Assembly (NCBI GenBank): GCA_951802425.1
Contig: OX637797.1
Span: 2,046,001-2,110,000 of the forward strand
Source: Clavaria fumosa
Taxonomy: Eukaryota > Basidiomycota > Agaricomycetes > Agaricales > Clavariaceae
Direction: 5' to 3'
Length of the DNA stretch: 64,000 nt
Part shown: positions 22,672 to 31,844 of the stretch, one piece after another
Layout of the letters: each line of letters opens with the position of its first letter
Numbering within the stretch: position 1 is the stretch's first letter
Notes under the pieces: generated by a model
What the model was told of the DNA's origin: nothing
Database searches by the model: none
Seen by the model: only the letters and a program-made list of their open reading frames with translations
Position numbers and translations under genes: made by a program

Positions 22672-25600
22672 TCATTTTCGCTTGATGACGCCATTCTTCT
22701 CGTCGTCAAGGTATTGGCCAATGGCCAGCATGTCGTGGCCAGCGCGGCGGAGATATCCTTTGAGCACTTCTCTATCCTCGTGCGGTAACAGGTCGTGGAG
22801 CTTAGTCAGACTGCGATCAAAGTCGGATTCGTGCGTTTCTGTATGCGAAGAGGGTGAGGGAGATGACGCGAGCGAAGGCCGTCTGGTCATTGCTGAGGAG
22901 GTATTGCCGGATGTAGATGCCGAAGATAACGGCACTGCGGAGGACAACGGTGCCGTGAATGTCTGTGAGTGCCGCGCACGATGAGGCGCGGCGCGGGGGC
23001 CGCCAGGGACAGAAGGTGTCGTGGACATCTCGACGGGACGTGGCTGGGGCAAGGGGGAATTTCTACTTGGTGCCGGTGACTTTTGCGTTGACTGCTGCTG
23101 GTTCGTCGCTGCCGAGATCATGTTGCTCCTCCGTTTGAGGCTGCCCTTGCGGGCCAAGACGGAAAAGAATCCGCCGCCACTACTAGGTTTGCTCTGAGTG
23201 GGAGACGTCGACGCAGGCGAAGCGGCGTTGGGCCACGCGGCACGCGGCGCTTGGTGCACGGCGAGCGCCAAGGACGGATATGGGAGTGGTGGAGGCGCCA
23301 TGAGGGGTACGTCATCACTGTCATCGGCGTCGTCACTTTTTGGCCGCGGTCCTAGGTCAGTCGCATGGTACGCGTCGGGGCGAGTGGGGAATGTCGACAC
23401 CGTCATGATGGAACCCGGCGAGACACGCCGTCGGCTGAGTGATAAATCCAACGAGGTAGGCGTCGAAACCGGTCCCAAGTACGCGGATCCCTTCTTTTTC
23501 GTACGATTGAGAGCTAGGAGAAGTCAGAAAAAGATGATCACGACGACTCAATGTCTAGAAAAACCTTTGTATGTCGTCTCCGAAACCCATTCTGAGAGTC
23601 CACAATCAAGAGTGTAAAGCTCATTGATTTTCTGAGCGTACAACATGGATCGCTCCTGCGGGCTATGCATGGAGTATATTTCCGAGCACCACAGCGCAGC
23701 TGGGTCCTTGCACCTGATCTTTCTATGCAGAGGGTAGGGTAGTAGCGGAGGCAATGATGGCAAAGGTGGCGATTCGCGCTTCGTCACCACGGGCGGCGGC
23801 AGCAGCGAGGATGCGGTTACCTCGGGCAGGGGCGAGGGCGGGCGAGAACTAGAAGGCAAAGGAAGCACCTTCTCCATGGCAGGTTTGGGTGAGTGTTCGA
23901 TCCGCGACGCCGTCGACGATGCTGGCGATGAAGGCGTGCGCGGCAATGATGAAAAACGCTTCAGGAGTGCGGTCTTCAGCCGAGAAGGAGAACGGCCGGG
24001 GTTGGTACCCGACTGCGGCGCGTCCGTAGATGGGAGGGAGATTGGGAGTGACAAGTTCAGATGGCCCGTCGACCTAGGGATTTCTTCGTCCGATGAAGTA
24101 TCCTCACTCTGGATCGCAGTCCAGGTATCCTCGCGGTTAGGTCCACGCAAGCGCAGTTCTGGATTGCGTCGAGAAACGAGCTTCACTGTCATCGATGACG
24201 AACGGCCGAGCCCAGCCCCTGACCGTTCCTCTTTCACGGACACTTGACGCTCCGCAGGCTCAAGGACCTTGTCGACACTAGGTCGTAATGGGAGCATCTT
24301 CGATGGAGGGAATGCGCCTTCCCGAACGTGAACAACACTGCTGGAATTCCCTTGTGAAACAGGATTTTGTCTTGTGATAACGACATTGTGTATAAGAAGA
24401 TGGTTGACTGACAACGGTGTCTGAATACATACCCGATGATCCTCTCCTCACTTCCAGGTAGCTGTGGCAATGGTGAGTTGAGTTTCATGGTCGTAGAGGT
24501 CCGACCGGAGAGTGCCGCCTCAACCGATTGAGGGAGCTTCAACGCTTGCTTCACGGCCTCAAGATCGCTCGGGAGACCAGCCGACGTCGAGCCGGGCGAA
24601 GCCGACCTCGAGTCTGTGGACAGCCGACTCTGCGGCCGAGAGACCAGGCGCGGAGGGCGAGGCGGAGGAGGCGACGTGATAGTGATGGCGGCTCGCGGCG
24701 GCGGTGGCAAGGGCCCTGCAGTAGCGTGCACGCCTGGAAGGTAGTGCACGTACGTCGAAGGATCACTCGGTGAGAACGCCGGCGTCGATGCATTGGTCGA
24801 CATGGGTTTGAGAGATAAGGCATGAAATGACAACGGAGACGCTAACCCAGCGACGGGAACGGGGACGATGGGTGCGGCGTTTGTGCCTTGTTCTGCAGTA
24901 GGATGGGTCCGAGTTACCATATGGTCATGGCCTTGTCGTCCCGTTTTGGAAGCTAAAGCTCCGGTGACGGGCTTGTGCAGCGGCGTTTGTGTGGGCGACG
25001 TAGCATCAATAGGGAACCTTTCGGGCTGATAACGGCGGTCAGAGGCGTCAGAGGTAGTGGAAAACGGAGAAGATGAGCGTGAGCGCGGCATCTGAAATAT
25101 CGGTGGCTTGAGCGCCTGTAGGTCTCTCGCCGACGAGACTGTGCTTAATTGGACTGGAGTGTTTTCAGAAGGGGTGCGTCCATGGTATGTCGTGCCCACA
25201 ATACCAACGTCTCGCGAAGTCTTGCGCGTGAGGAGGGTGGCGTCCTTCTTATTCGAGGATCCTATTGCATCCGAGACTGAACGTTGATGCCTCCAGGCAG
25301 GGTCGGTTCGGGTATCCTCTGCGGGGAAGAGGTGGTCTCTCGGACCGGACGCAGGGGCACTGGTGGGGGGTGTCAGGTACGGCGAAGTCTCAGGCAGCAC
25401 GTCTAATGGTCGGACCAGGGCGAGGGGATCTACGCGGGTGCTATGGCCCCTTCGCGATCGGAGACTGTTCGAGCGCATGAACGTCGTGCCGTGACCGCTC
25501 TCAGATACAGTTTGGCGTGGTTGATGCATCTGTCGTGTGTTGATGCGCAGCCGTTGGGGTGCTGTGTCGAGTGGATGCTGGGCACGGAGGGTATCTGATG

Positions 25601-26192
25601 GGGACGGGCTGAGCTCTGGTTCTGTATCGTCAGGGTATTTACTGTCTGAGTCCGATGAATAAAAAGAGCACGGTGACGACGATCTTGGAGACGAGAGACT
25701 CCTTGTATACACGGGAGGCTTGGAAAGGTCATCCGGGGAAGCGTAGAACCGGCCAGCGTCCTCAGACTGGTAATAGGCCAGGATTTGCTCTGGAATAGCG
25801 TTCGAATCTGACAAAGAGTCTGGAAAAATGTGGTGAGGGTGAAGCTCGGAGCGAGGGGCGGTTGCCGCGTACCAGAGCTCGAAGCACGAGTCAAACCTGT
25901 TGCGGATATGGGATATAGACGTGCAGACATTGGGTCAAGGGGCGACTTGGGCGGAAGATAGGCGATGACAGCATCCGCGACGGCTGTGAATCGTCGAGCA
26001 CGTCGAGGGTTGCGCTGGTTGCCCTCGCTGAGAACGAGCGTGAGTGGCTGCTGAGTGTGATGATGGGATAACAGTTAACACTGACAGTTGTGGTGATGGT
26101 TGAAGGTGGCTACCCCGCTGTTGGTGCTGGCCATCACGCACGCTGCGGCTGAAGAAGAAGGATTTGACCTTCGTGCTCAGACCAACGGGCAT
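22672..26192 (-). CDS. Large Ser/Pro-rich protein with conserved ends, unassigned
   Basis: Roughly 1,050-1,100 residues in about five exons. The N-terminus begins MPVGLSTK and joins a compact conserved-looking block: QPLTLVLSEGNQRNPRRARR, FTAVADAVIAYLPPKSPLDP. It then reads DSLSDSNAIPEQILAYYQS. A long disordered Ser/Thr/Pro region follows (about 24440-25750). Near 23590-23740 (coding strand) is a second block, KIRCKDPAALWCSEIYSMHS and ERSMLYAQKINELYTLDCGL. After more disorder, the C-terminal 50 residues form a helical module, FDRSLTKLHDLLPHEDREVL then KGYLRRAGHDMLAIGQYLDD, resembling a small UBA/CUE-like three-helix fold. I do not know the family. An adaptor or scaffold is plausible. The first splice (after MPVGLSTK or after a longer first exon) is uncertain. 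Confidence 0.7.
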
Positions 26193-26822
26193 GGCGACGG
26201 CGACAACGGCGAAGAGGAAAACGGTCCGTTCTCCCTTGCCTTTTTCTTATTCCTGGGCCCAAATATCTGGATATATCTGGGCGCATATATTTGGCCTCAC
26301 TGCCCCAGGCACGGCCACATCGCTTCCAGTTAACATCAACCTCGTGGTCAAATCACCACGGCTGTTGTAACGATGTCGACAACATCGACCTGTGCTCATC
26401 GTTCGAGTTCTTTTGAAAGCTCAATTATGCTTGCGATTGTGAATTGAGGCAACCCTTGCTGTTATTGTACTTCATTCCCTCCCCCAAAACTGTACAAAGG
26501 ATAAAACAGGAAATGGGCCACTCGAGCACTGCCGGCTCCTGAGACCAACGCCTGAAACTGTTATTAGCGGCGCTGTCCTGATGAGATGATCCTCATAACA
26601 ACCAAACATCATCCGGCGCGCAATTATTTCACCTCGTCGAAAATGTTAACGTGACGGCTGTCACAGCAGCACGACTGGACCACATCTGTGCAGTACAATC
26701 ATGACCTTCGCGTGCTACGGCAGCTCGCAACGCTGCTCTTGGTGGTCGAACTGACGTTAAGATCTCCCATTGAAGGTTGCAGAATATCAAGTAAAGATGG
26801 GAACACATTCCAGATCTTCGCT
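26193..26822. other. Intergenic segment with small A/T hairpin
   Basis: Between the start of the large unassigned gene and the 3' end of dihydroorotase. An imperfect inverted repeat (ccaaatat...atatttgg, 26259-26294) is present. No gene is seen. Confidence 0.4.
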
Positions 26823-28115
26823 TCAATCATCAGAACTCGACAAGATCTCCCATCTCAACGTCTTTCCCGCTCTAAAGGCTACGACTTTCGACAGGCCCAA
26901 CTCCCACGACACTGGGACCATGCTGCCCTCACCTCCCACCCTTTTCAGAATCACATGTTTTTGCTGCTCGTCCGAGACTGTGACTTTATAAAACACTCTC
27001 CCGATTGTGCTCACGAATCCGGACAATTTGTCAAGGGCGCCAAACGACTCCAGGATGTCAGCGACAAGAGGCAAAAGAATGGGCGACGTGTAGACCCCCG
27101 CTGCACACCCATGCGCCACTGTCGTGATTGACTTGGCCTCAGGAGGGTGGGGTGCCGAGTCCGAACCGAGAAAGAATCGTGGATGGCCTAATTAAACAAC
27201 AACACCATCAATCCAGCTTCTCTATTGTTACAAGGAAAAGTCATACTTGCCTTCACGTATGACCTCGCGCAGGGCCTCGCGATCGTCCGGGAACTTGGCG
27301 ACTGGCTTGCAGTAGTGCCAACTCTGCCCCGCCCAATCGTCGACGGTTAGATCCAGATGGTGTGCGGTGATGGTGCATGCGACTGTGTCTCCGAGAGATT
27401 TCACAGCTTCGACTGCGGCGCGCGTCGTGGCGTGCTCGAGCACGATGCGCAGACGCGGGAAGGATGCGTGGATCTTGACGAGATGAGGGAGAAACTTAAT
27501 CTCGGCGTTGAGCACGCAGGTGTTCTAGGTACGTGACCAGTTGAGTAGCTAGAACAAAGCCCAACTTCGACGCGTACGGTTGTCGGGTCCGAAGGGACCT
27601 CGCCGTGTAGGTTCAGGACCATGTCCACTTCTTGCATAGCTTCGAAGATGGGATAGTAGGCCTCATACGATTCTACGCCACTTTGCGAATTCGTCGTAAC
27701 CCCCCTGGGGTACGATTTGACACCTGTGGGCCAATGCTGACTGCCATGCTCTGAGTTCCAGATTCACGTTAACACTGACCGACAATCCCTGCTTTCTTAG
27801 CCTTCTTGATCTCGTCCGGGGTAAGTTCCGGAGTGAGGTACAGTGTCATGAGATATTGCACATGAGGGTCGATCTTTTCGAGCTCGGCTTTGTACATCAA
27901 AGCTTGGCTCGTGGTAGTGATAGGTGGTTGCAAGTTGGGCTGCCGAGTACAATATGAATGGATAATCCGATGAATTTCAGAAGTGCAACATCTACCATGA
28001 CGTAGGCGAGTTGAAAACCGCCTTTGCGGATATGCGGGACGATGAGCGCAGAAAAGTCTCCTTGACGGAGGTGTACATGGAAATCTGCAGGGGACGGGAC
28101 TGAGATGACCTCCAT
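26823..28115 (-). CDS. URA4: Dihydroorotase (pyrimidine biosynthesis)
   Basis: Catalyses the reversible ring closure of carbamoyl-aspartate to dihydroorotate, step three of UMP synthesis; a cytosolic zinc enzyme of the short (yeast Ura4/E. coli PyrC) class. Motifs in order: zinc ligands in PSPADFHVHLRQGDFSALI; VMPNLQPPITTTSQAL; the carboxylated lysine in KKAGIVGVKSYPRGVTTNSQ; MVLNLHGEVPSDPTTNTCV; RIVLEHATTRAAVEAVKSLG; ITAHHLDLTVDDW; and the catalytic Asp in FFLGSDSAPHPPEAKSITTV. The C-terminus is helical and ends LSSSDD. The intron at 27188-27250 has a GC rather than GT donor (GAAG/GCAAGT), and only this splice keeps the conserved REGHPRFFLGSD in frame. About four introns. All key residues are present. 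Confidence 0.95.
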
Positions 28116-28422
28116 CGAATAGACCAGCGAGGTGATTGGTCTGCTTCAAATCAATCGTAGAAGCAAAATGAGACGGGCGACTCGCGCGATGGGACTTGGC
28201 GTGAGGCGCGTGAAGTCTTTACATTTACGCGCTATGTGATGATGTTGATCGCGCTGCGGGGTAATAGCACAGCCACCAACCGCACGACACGAATTCCCTT
28301 TTTGGACAGAGGTTCAGCACATCACGTGTTAAGTTGCACTCGACGCGTTCCTCCTACTCGTTGCCAGCCTCAACATCACTCACCGTGACTGCCAAGCTGT
28401 CCATCCACAATCGCACTGTAGC
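28116..28422. promoter_or_regulatory. Divergent promoter, dihydroorotase / kinesin-8
   Basis: A 307-base spacer between two start codons on opposite strands. It carries an E-box-like CACGTG at 28323-28328 and an ACGCGT (MCB-like, MBF recognition in yeasts) at 28343-28348, 75-80 bases upstream of the kinesin start. Both genes could be tied to the G1/S programme, but this rests on short motifs only. Confidence 0.4.
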
Positions 28423-31400
28423 ATGGTTTTAGCGGGGTCAATTACAGTAGCGGTGCGCGTGCGCCCACCAACAACTTGGGAGGCAGCCCGTCTGCCTGAA
28501 TTGACCTATGACACTGTCATCCGAACGGAGGGCGCCTTCTCCACGGCGGGGAAGCCTGCACCAAGTGGCGTTATTGGCGTCAGTAGCGGTGGCGGTCTCC
28601 GCGAAGTCGTAAGGATTGTCGATGACAGGATACTCACCTTCGATCCCGACGAGAAGGACCGTTGCAGGGCCTTTGTCGAGCGCGGGTTCCTCCCGCCTGG
28701 AACAAAGAGGTACAAGGACAAGCGGTTCATGTTCGACAAGGTGTTCAATCACGACTCGCGACAGCGTGATGTCTATGAGGCCACCGCCGAGCCCCTGCTG
28801 AAAAGGCTTCTGGATGGCTATAACACGACGGTGTTCGCGTACGGAGTCAGTTCTTCGCTCTACACTTTTTTTGCTATGCTCACGAGTTTGGGACGCGCAC
28901 AGGCAACTGGGTGTGGTAAAACACATACTATAAGCGGCACAGAGACCGACCCAGGGATTATCTACCTGACTATGGCCGACCTCTTTCAACGAATCGAAGA
29001 TCGCAAAGACGAATGGGACGTCGAAGTCTTGGTCACATTCCTTGAGATCTACAACGAGGAGATCCGCGATCTTCTCGCCGAGCCAGGGACTCAGCCAAAC
29101 CGCGGCGGCCTTCACATCCGTGAAGACAAGTCGGTCAAAGTAGTGGGACTTGTCGAGCTGCGACCCAGGACAGCGGAAGAAGTCAAGGAAATTGTGCTGT
29201 TAGGCAACTCTCGTCGAACTCAGTCGCCAACCCATGCAAACGAAACGTCGTCGCGGTCTCACGCCGTCCTCCAGGTTCATGTCACTCAATCTCCCCGGAC
29301 CGCAAGCATAACTGAGGAGCGCATGATGGCTACACTCTCCATCATTGATCTCGCCGGCAGTGAACGCGCTGCCGCCACCAGTAACATGGGTCAGCGCATG
29401 GTAGAAGGCGCTAATATCAATAAGTCTCTCCTCGCGCTCGGCAACTGCATCAATGCCCTGTGCGAGAGCGGCGGTGCCGTCCGCCACGTCCCGTATCGGA
29501 ACAGCAAGCTCACGCGACTGCTTAAATTCTCGCTCGGCGGGAACTGCAAGACCGTGATGATCGTCTGCGTTGCGCCCACTTCGAACCACTTTGACGACAC
29601 GCACAATACCCTGCTCTACGCAGAGCGCGCGACGAAGATCAAGACCAAGGTCGTTACCCGAAACGTCGTCAATGTCGACCGCCATGTTGGGCGATATGTC
29701 GAGGCCATTAACAGGCTCAATATTGAAGTAGCAGAGCTCAAAGCGAAACTCGCGGGCAAAGCAAGCGCCGAAGCCGAGGTCCTCCGGCGGAAACGCGCGG
29801 GGGCGAACTCGGAAGTCGAGCGCGCCAAGCAAGACATGCAGGCAAAGCTCGAGCAGACACAGGCGTCAATCACAGATGGCGCCACATGTTCTGGCAAGCT
29901 GTTTGTGGCATACGCCAAGCTCCGTGCCATCCGTGCGCGAGTCGCGCAGATCGATGCGTTGAGCTCTTCATCCTCCCTATCGTCAGACTTGGAAGCTGAA
30001 CGTGCGCTTTTGCGGGCCGTGGCGGCTCCCGAGGAACAAGCAGTACGCCCCGACTCGACACTCCACGTCCGGTCGCAGCGCTCAACTAATTCGGCCAACC
30101 TGTATGAGGCAACATTGCGGGCTGTCGTTGAGCGACGGTCGGACAAGCTTGACGAGGTGAGCGTCGATAACGTGCAGCTTGACGCTCGGTGGCGCAAAGC
30201 GGAGATTGAGCGTATCAAGGCTGTGGCGGAACGGGACGCGATACAGGCGGCTCTGGAGTCGCAGTGCGAGATGGTGGTCAATCTGATAGGAATGGTGGGA
30301 AGGTGCACAGTCATGGTGGGTGAGGCCAGCCGAACCCTCAGATCAGCCGTGGAAGACGGGAAGGATGGAATGGAGGGAACGGTCAGAGCGATGGCGAATT
30401 CGTTGCGGATCGTTTCGGAGAAAAATGATGAGACTTTTGATCAGCTCGTTGGTCATACGATCGCACAGTATGCTTCGGAAGGACAAGGACTGGCGGCAAT
30501 GGAGTGTTTCACAGGCTACTCGACGACCTTCACCAGAGCCAACTCATCGCTACAACCGCCAGCTAAAGTGCCGTCGAGACGATCGTCGTCCTACGGCGCT
30601 ACACTGGTGACGTCACCAGGTAGAAAAGTCCCGAAGTCGCCAAGGCGGTCCCTCCGTTCTAGTTTGGCGTCTCAACCCTATCGTCGAGTGTCATCAGACA
30701 CTCACAAGGAGAAAAAGACCGTGCAATGGAGAGACGAGGCTGGTAAGGGCACCTTGGATGAAGTGGGGCCCAAGCCTATTATTTCGGTGACTCCCGCAGA
30801 GCATACCACTGGGTCGGCCGACACTCACCAGCGATGCGTATCGCTTGGAGGCTCGGAAAGCGAATGGGAAGACGAGAGAACGGAAGACAGCGTCAGCCTC
30901 AGCTTTAGCACGTCCACTGCTCGACGCGACCCGGGCATTTCACGAGTCCATTCTCATCACGGCAAGCGACACCGCGCCAACCGTCTAGATCCGCTGCTTT
31001 TGAAATCGAGAGGGTTGACGTTGAGCAGTCTGGCGGAGGATGATGAGAACGTGTCGACGTCCCCTGTTCGACGAGCGGCGCCGCTTTCAGATCGAAGCCT
31101 CAACCAGCTGCCGACTCCCGACGATTCTTCTCCCGGTAGCAGCAGCAGCACTTGCAGCGCCAGTGGAGTCGATACGCTGCGTGTGCCCAAGACGAAGACG
31201 CGCCATTTGCCACACGGCAGTCCCGCACGTCGCGGTCCATCGACACCACGTCTGGCAGGCGTCAGCAAGAACGGACGACGAAGGTCAAATGTAGGATCAA
31301 TTAGAATTGAGAAGGCACGTCGTCGGTCGAGCTTAATCCCAAAACTTTCACCTCTCGCAGGCGGGGAGAGGAAGAGCGCAGACCGAGCTCCTAGTACAAA

Positions 31401-31590
31401 CGAAGGCGAAGCAATGAGAGAGGCGCAGAGGGTTTCAGCCGTGGAAGGGACAAGACCAACGGGATCTGTCAGATTGAGAACGGGGATGTTGACTGGCTCA
31501 AGTTCGCTGTCGAATCTATCCTGCTTGGGCTCAGATCCCAACACCAGCATCGACATTAGTCTGAGGTCTTCAAAACCCTCATGGCGTTGA
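28423..31590 (+). CDS. Kinesin-8 motor (Kip3/Klp5-Klp6 type)
   Basis: A plus-end-directed motor that limits microtubule length and acts in spindle positioning. After removal of one 57-nt intron (28846-28902) the product is 1,036 residues. The intron has no stop and is a multiple of three, so the raw frame reads through. Splicing restores the P-loop GATGCGKTHTISGT. Other motor motifs are RFMFDKVFNHDS, VEVLVTFLEIYNEEIRDLL, switch I NETSSRSHAVLQVHV, switch II SIIDLAGSERAAA, and VPYRNSKLTRLLKFSLGG. The neck reads NTLLYAERATKIKTKVVTRN, which together with the loop-2 region fits kinesin-8. A coiled-coil stalk follows (about residues 410-620), then a Ser/Arg-rich basic tail with an SLIP tetrapeptide at 31330-31341 (SxIP type). 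Confidence 0.92.
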   Translation: MVLAGSITVAVRVRPPTTWEAARLPELTYDTVIRTEGAFSTAGKPAPSGVIGVSSGGGLREVVRIVDDRILTFDPDEKDRCRAFVERGFLPPGTKRYKDKRFMFDKVFNHDSRQRDVYEATAEPLLKRLLDGYNTTVFAYGVSSSLYTFFAMLTSLGRAQATGCGKTHTISGTETDPGIIYLTMADLFQRIEDRKDEWDVEVLVTFLEIYNEEIRDLLAEPGTQPNRGGLHIREDKSVKVVGLVELRPRTAEEVKEIVLLGNSRRTQSPTHANETSSRSHAVLQVHVTQSPRTASITEERMMATLSIIDLAGSERAAATSNMGQRMVEGANINKSLLALGNCINALCESGGAVRHVPYRNSKLTRLLKFSLGGNCKTVMIVCVAPTSNHFDDTHNTLLYAERATKIKTKVVTRNVVNVDRHVGRYVEAINRLNIEVAELKAKLAGKASAEAEVLRRKRAGANSEVERAKQDMQAKLEQTQASITDGATCSGKLFVAYAKLRAIRARVAQIDALSSSSSLSSDLEAERALLRAVAAPEEQAVRPDSTLHVRSQRSTNSANLYEATLRAVVERRSDKLDEVSVDNVQLDARWRKAEIERIKAVAERDAIQAALESQCEMVVNLIGMVGRCTVMVGEASRTLRSAVEDGKDGMEGTVRAMANSLRIVSEKNDETFDQLVGHTIAQYASEGQGLAAMECFTGYSTTFTRANSSLQPPAKVPSRRSSSYGATLVTSPGRKVPKSPRRSLRSSLASQPYRRVSSDTHKEKKTVQWRDEAGKGTLDEVGPKPIISVTPAEHTTGSADTHQRCVSLGGSESEWEDERTEDSVSLSFSTSTARRDPGISRVHSHHGKRHRANRLDPLLLKSRGLTLSSLAEDDENVSTSPVRRAAPLSDRSLNQLPTPDDSSPGSSSSTCSASGVDTLRVPKTKTRHLPHGSPARRGPSTPRLAGVSKNGRRRSNVGSIRIEKARRRSSLIPKLSPLAGGERKSADRAPSTNEGEAMREAQRVSAVEGTRPTGSVRLRTGMLTGSSSLSNLSCLGSDPNTSIDISLRSSKPSWR

Positions 31591-31844
31591 TACCGCCTTG
31601 CTTTTCTAATTTTGCCTCTCACTATGTATCTAATTGTCAAGTTCACTAGCTTTGTTTGCTTCGAAGTGCACAGTCCTATTTCGATACCAGCAGAAGTACA
31701 GTTTATAATTGCGAGCGTCACATCTTGCGCCTCAGTTTCCTGTCTCATGTACAACCTGGTGTCACGTTTCTTGCTACTTGGCCATCTAGATTCCCACGAC
31801 AATGAAAGGCACCTGATCTAGTGATTAGGCTGGACCTGCAGATG

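Noticed and set aside
29616..30314. 232-codon minus-strand ORF inside the kinesin gene
   Set aside because: It is antisense to the coiled-coil region of a clear kinesin-8 frame and mirrors its codon bias.
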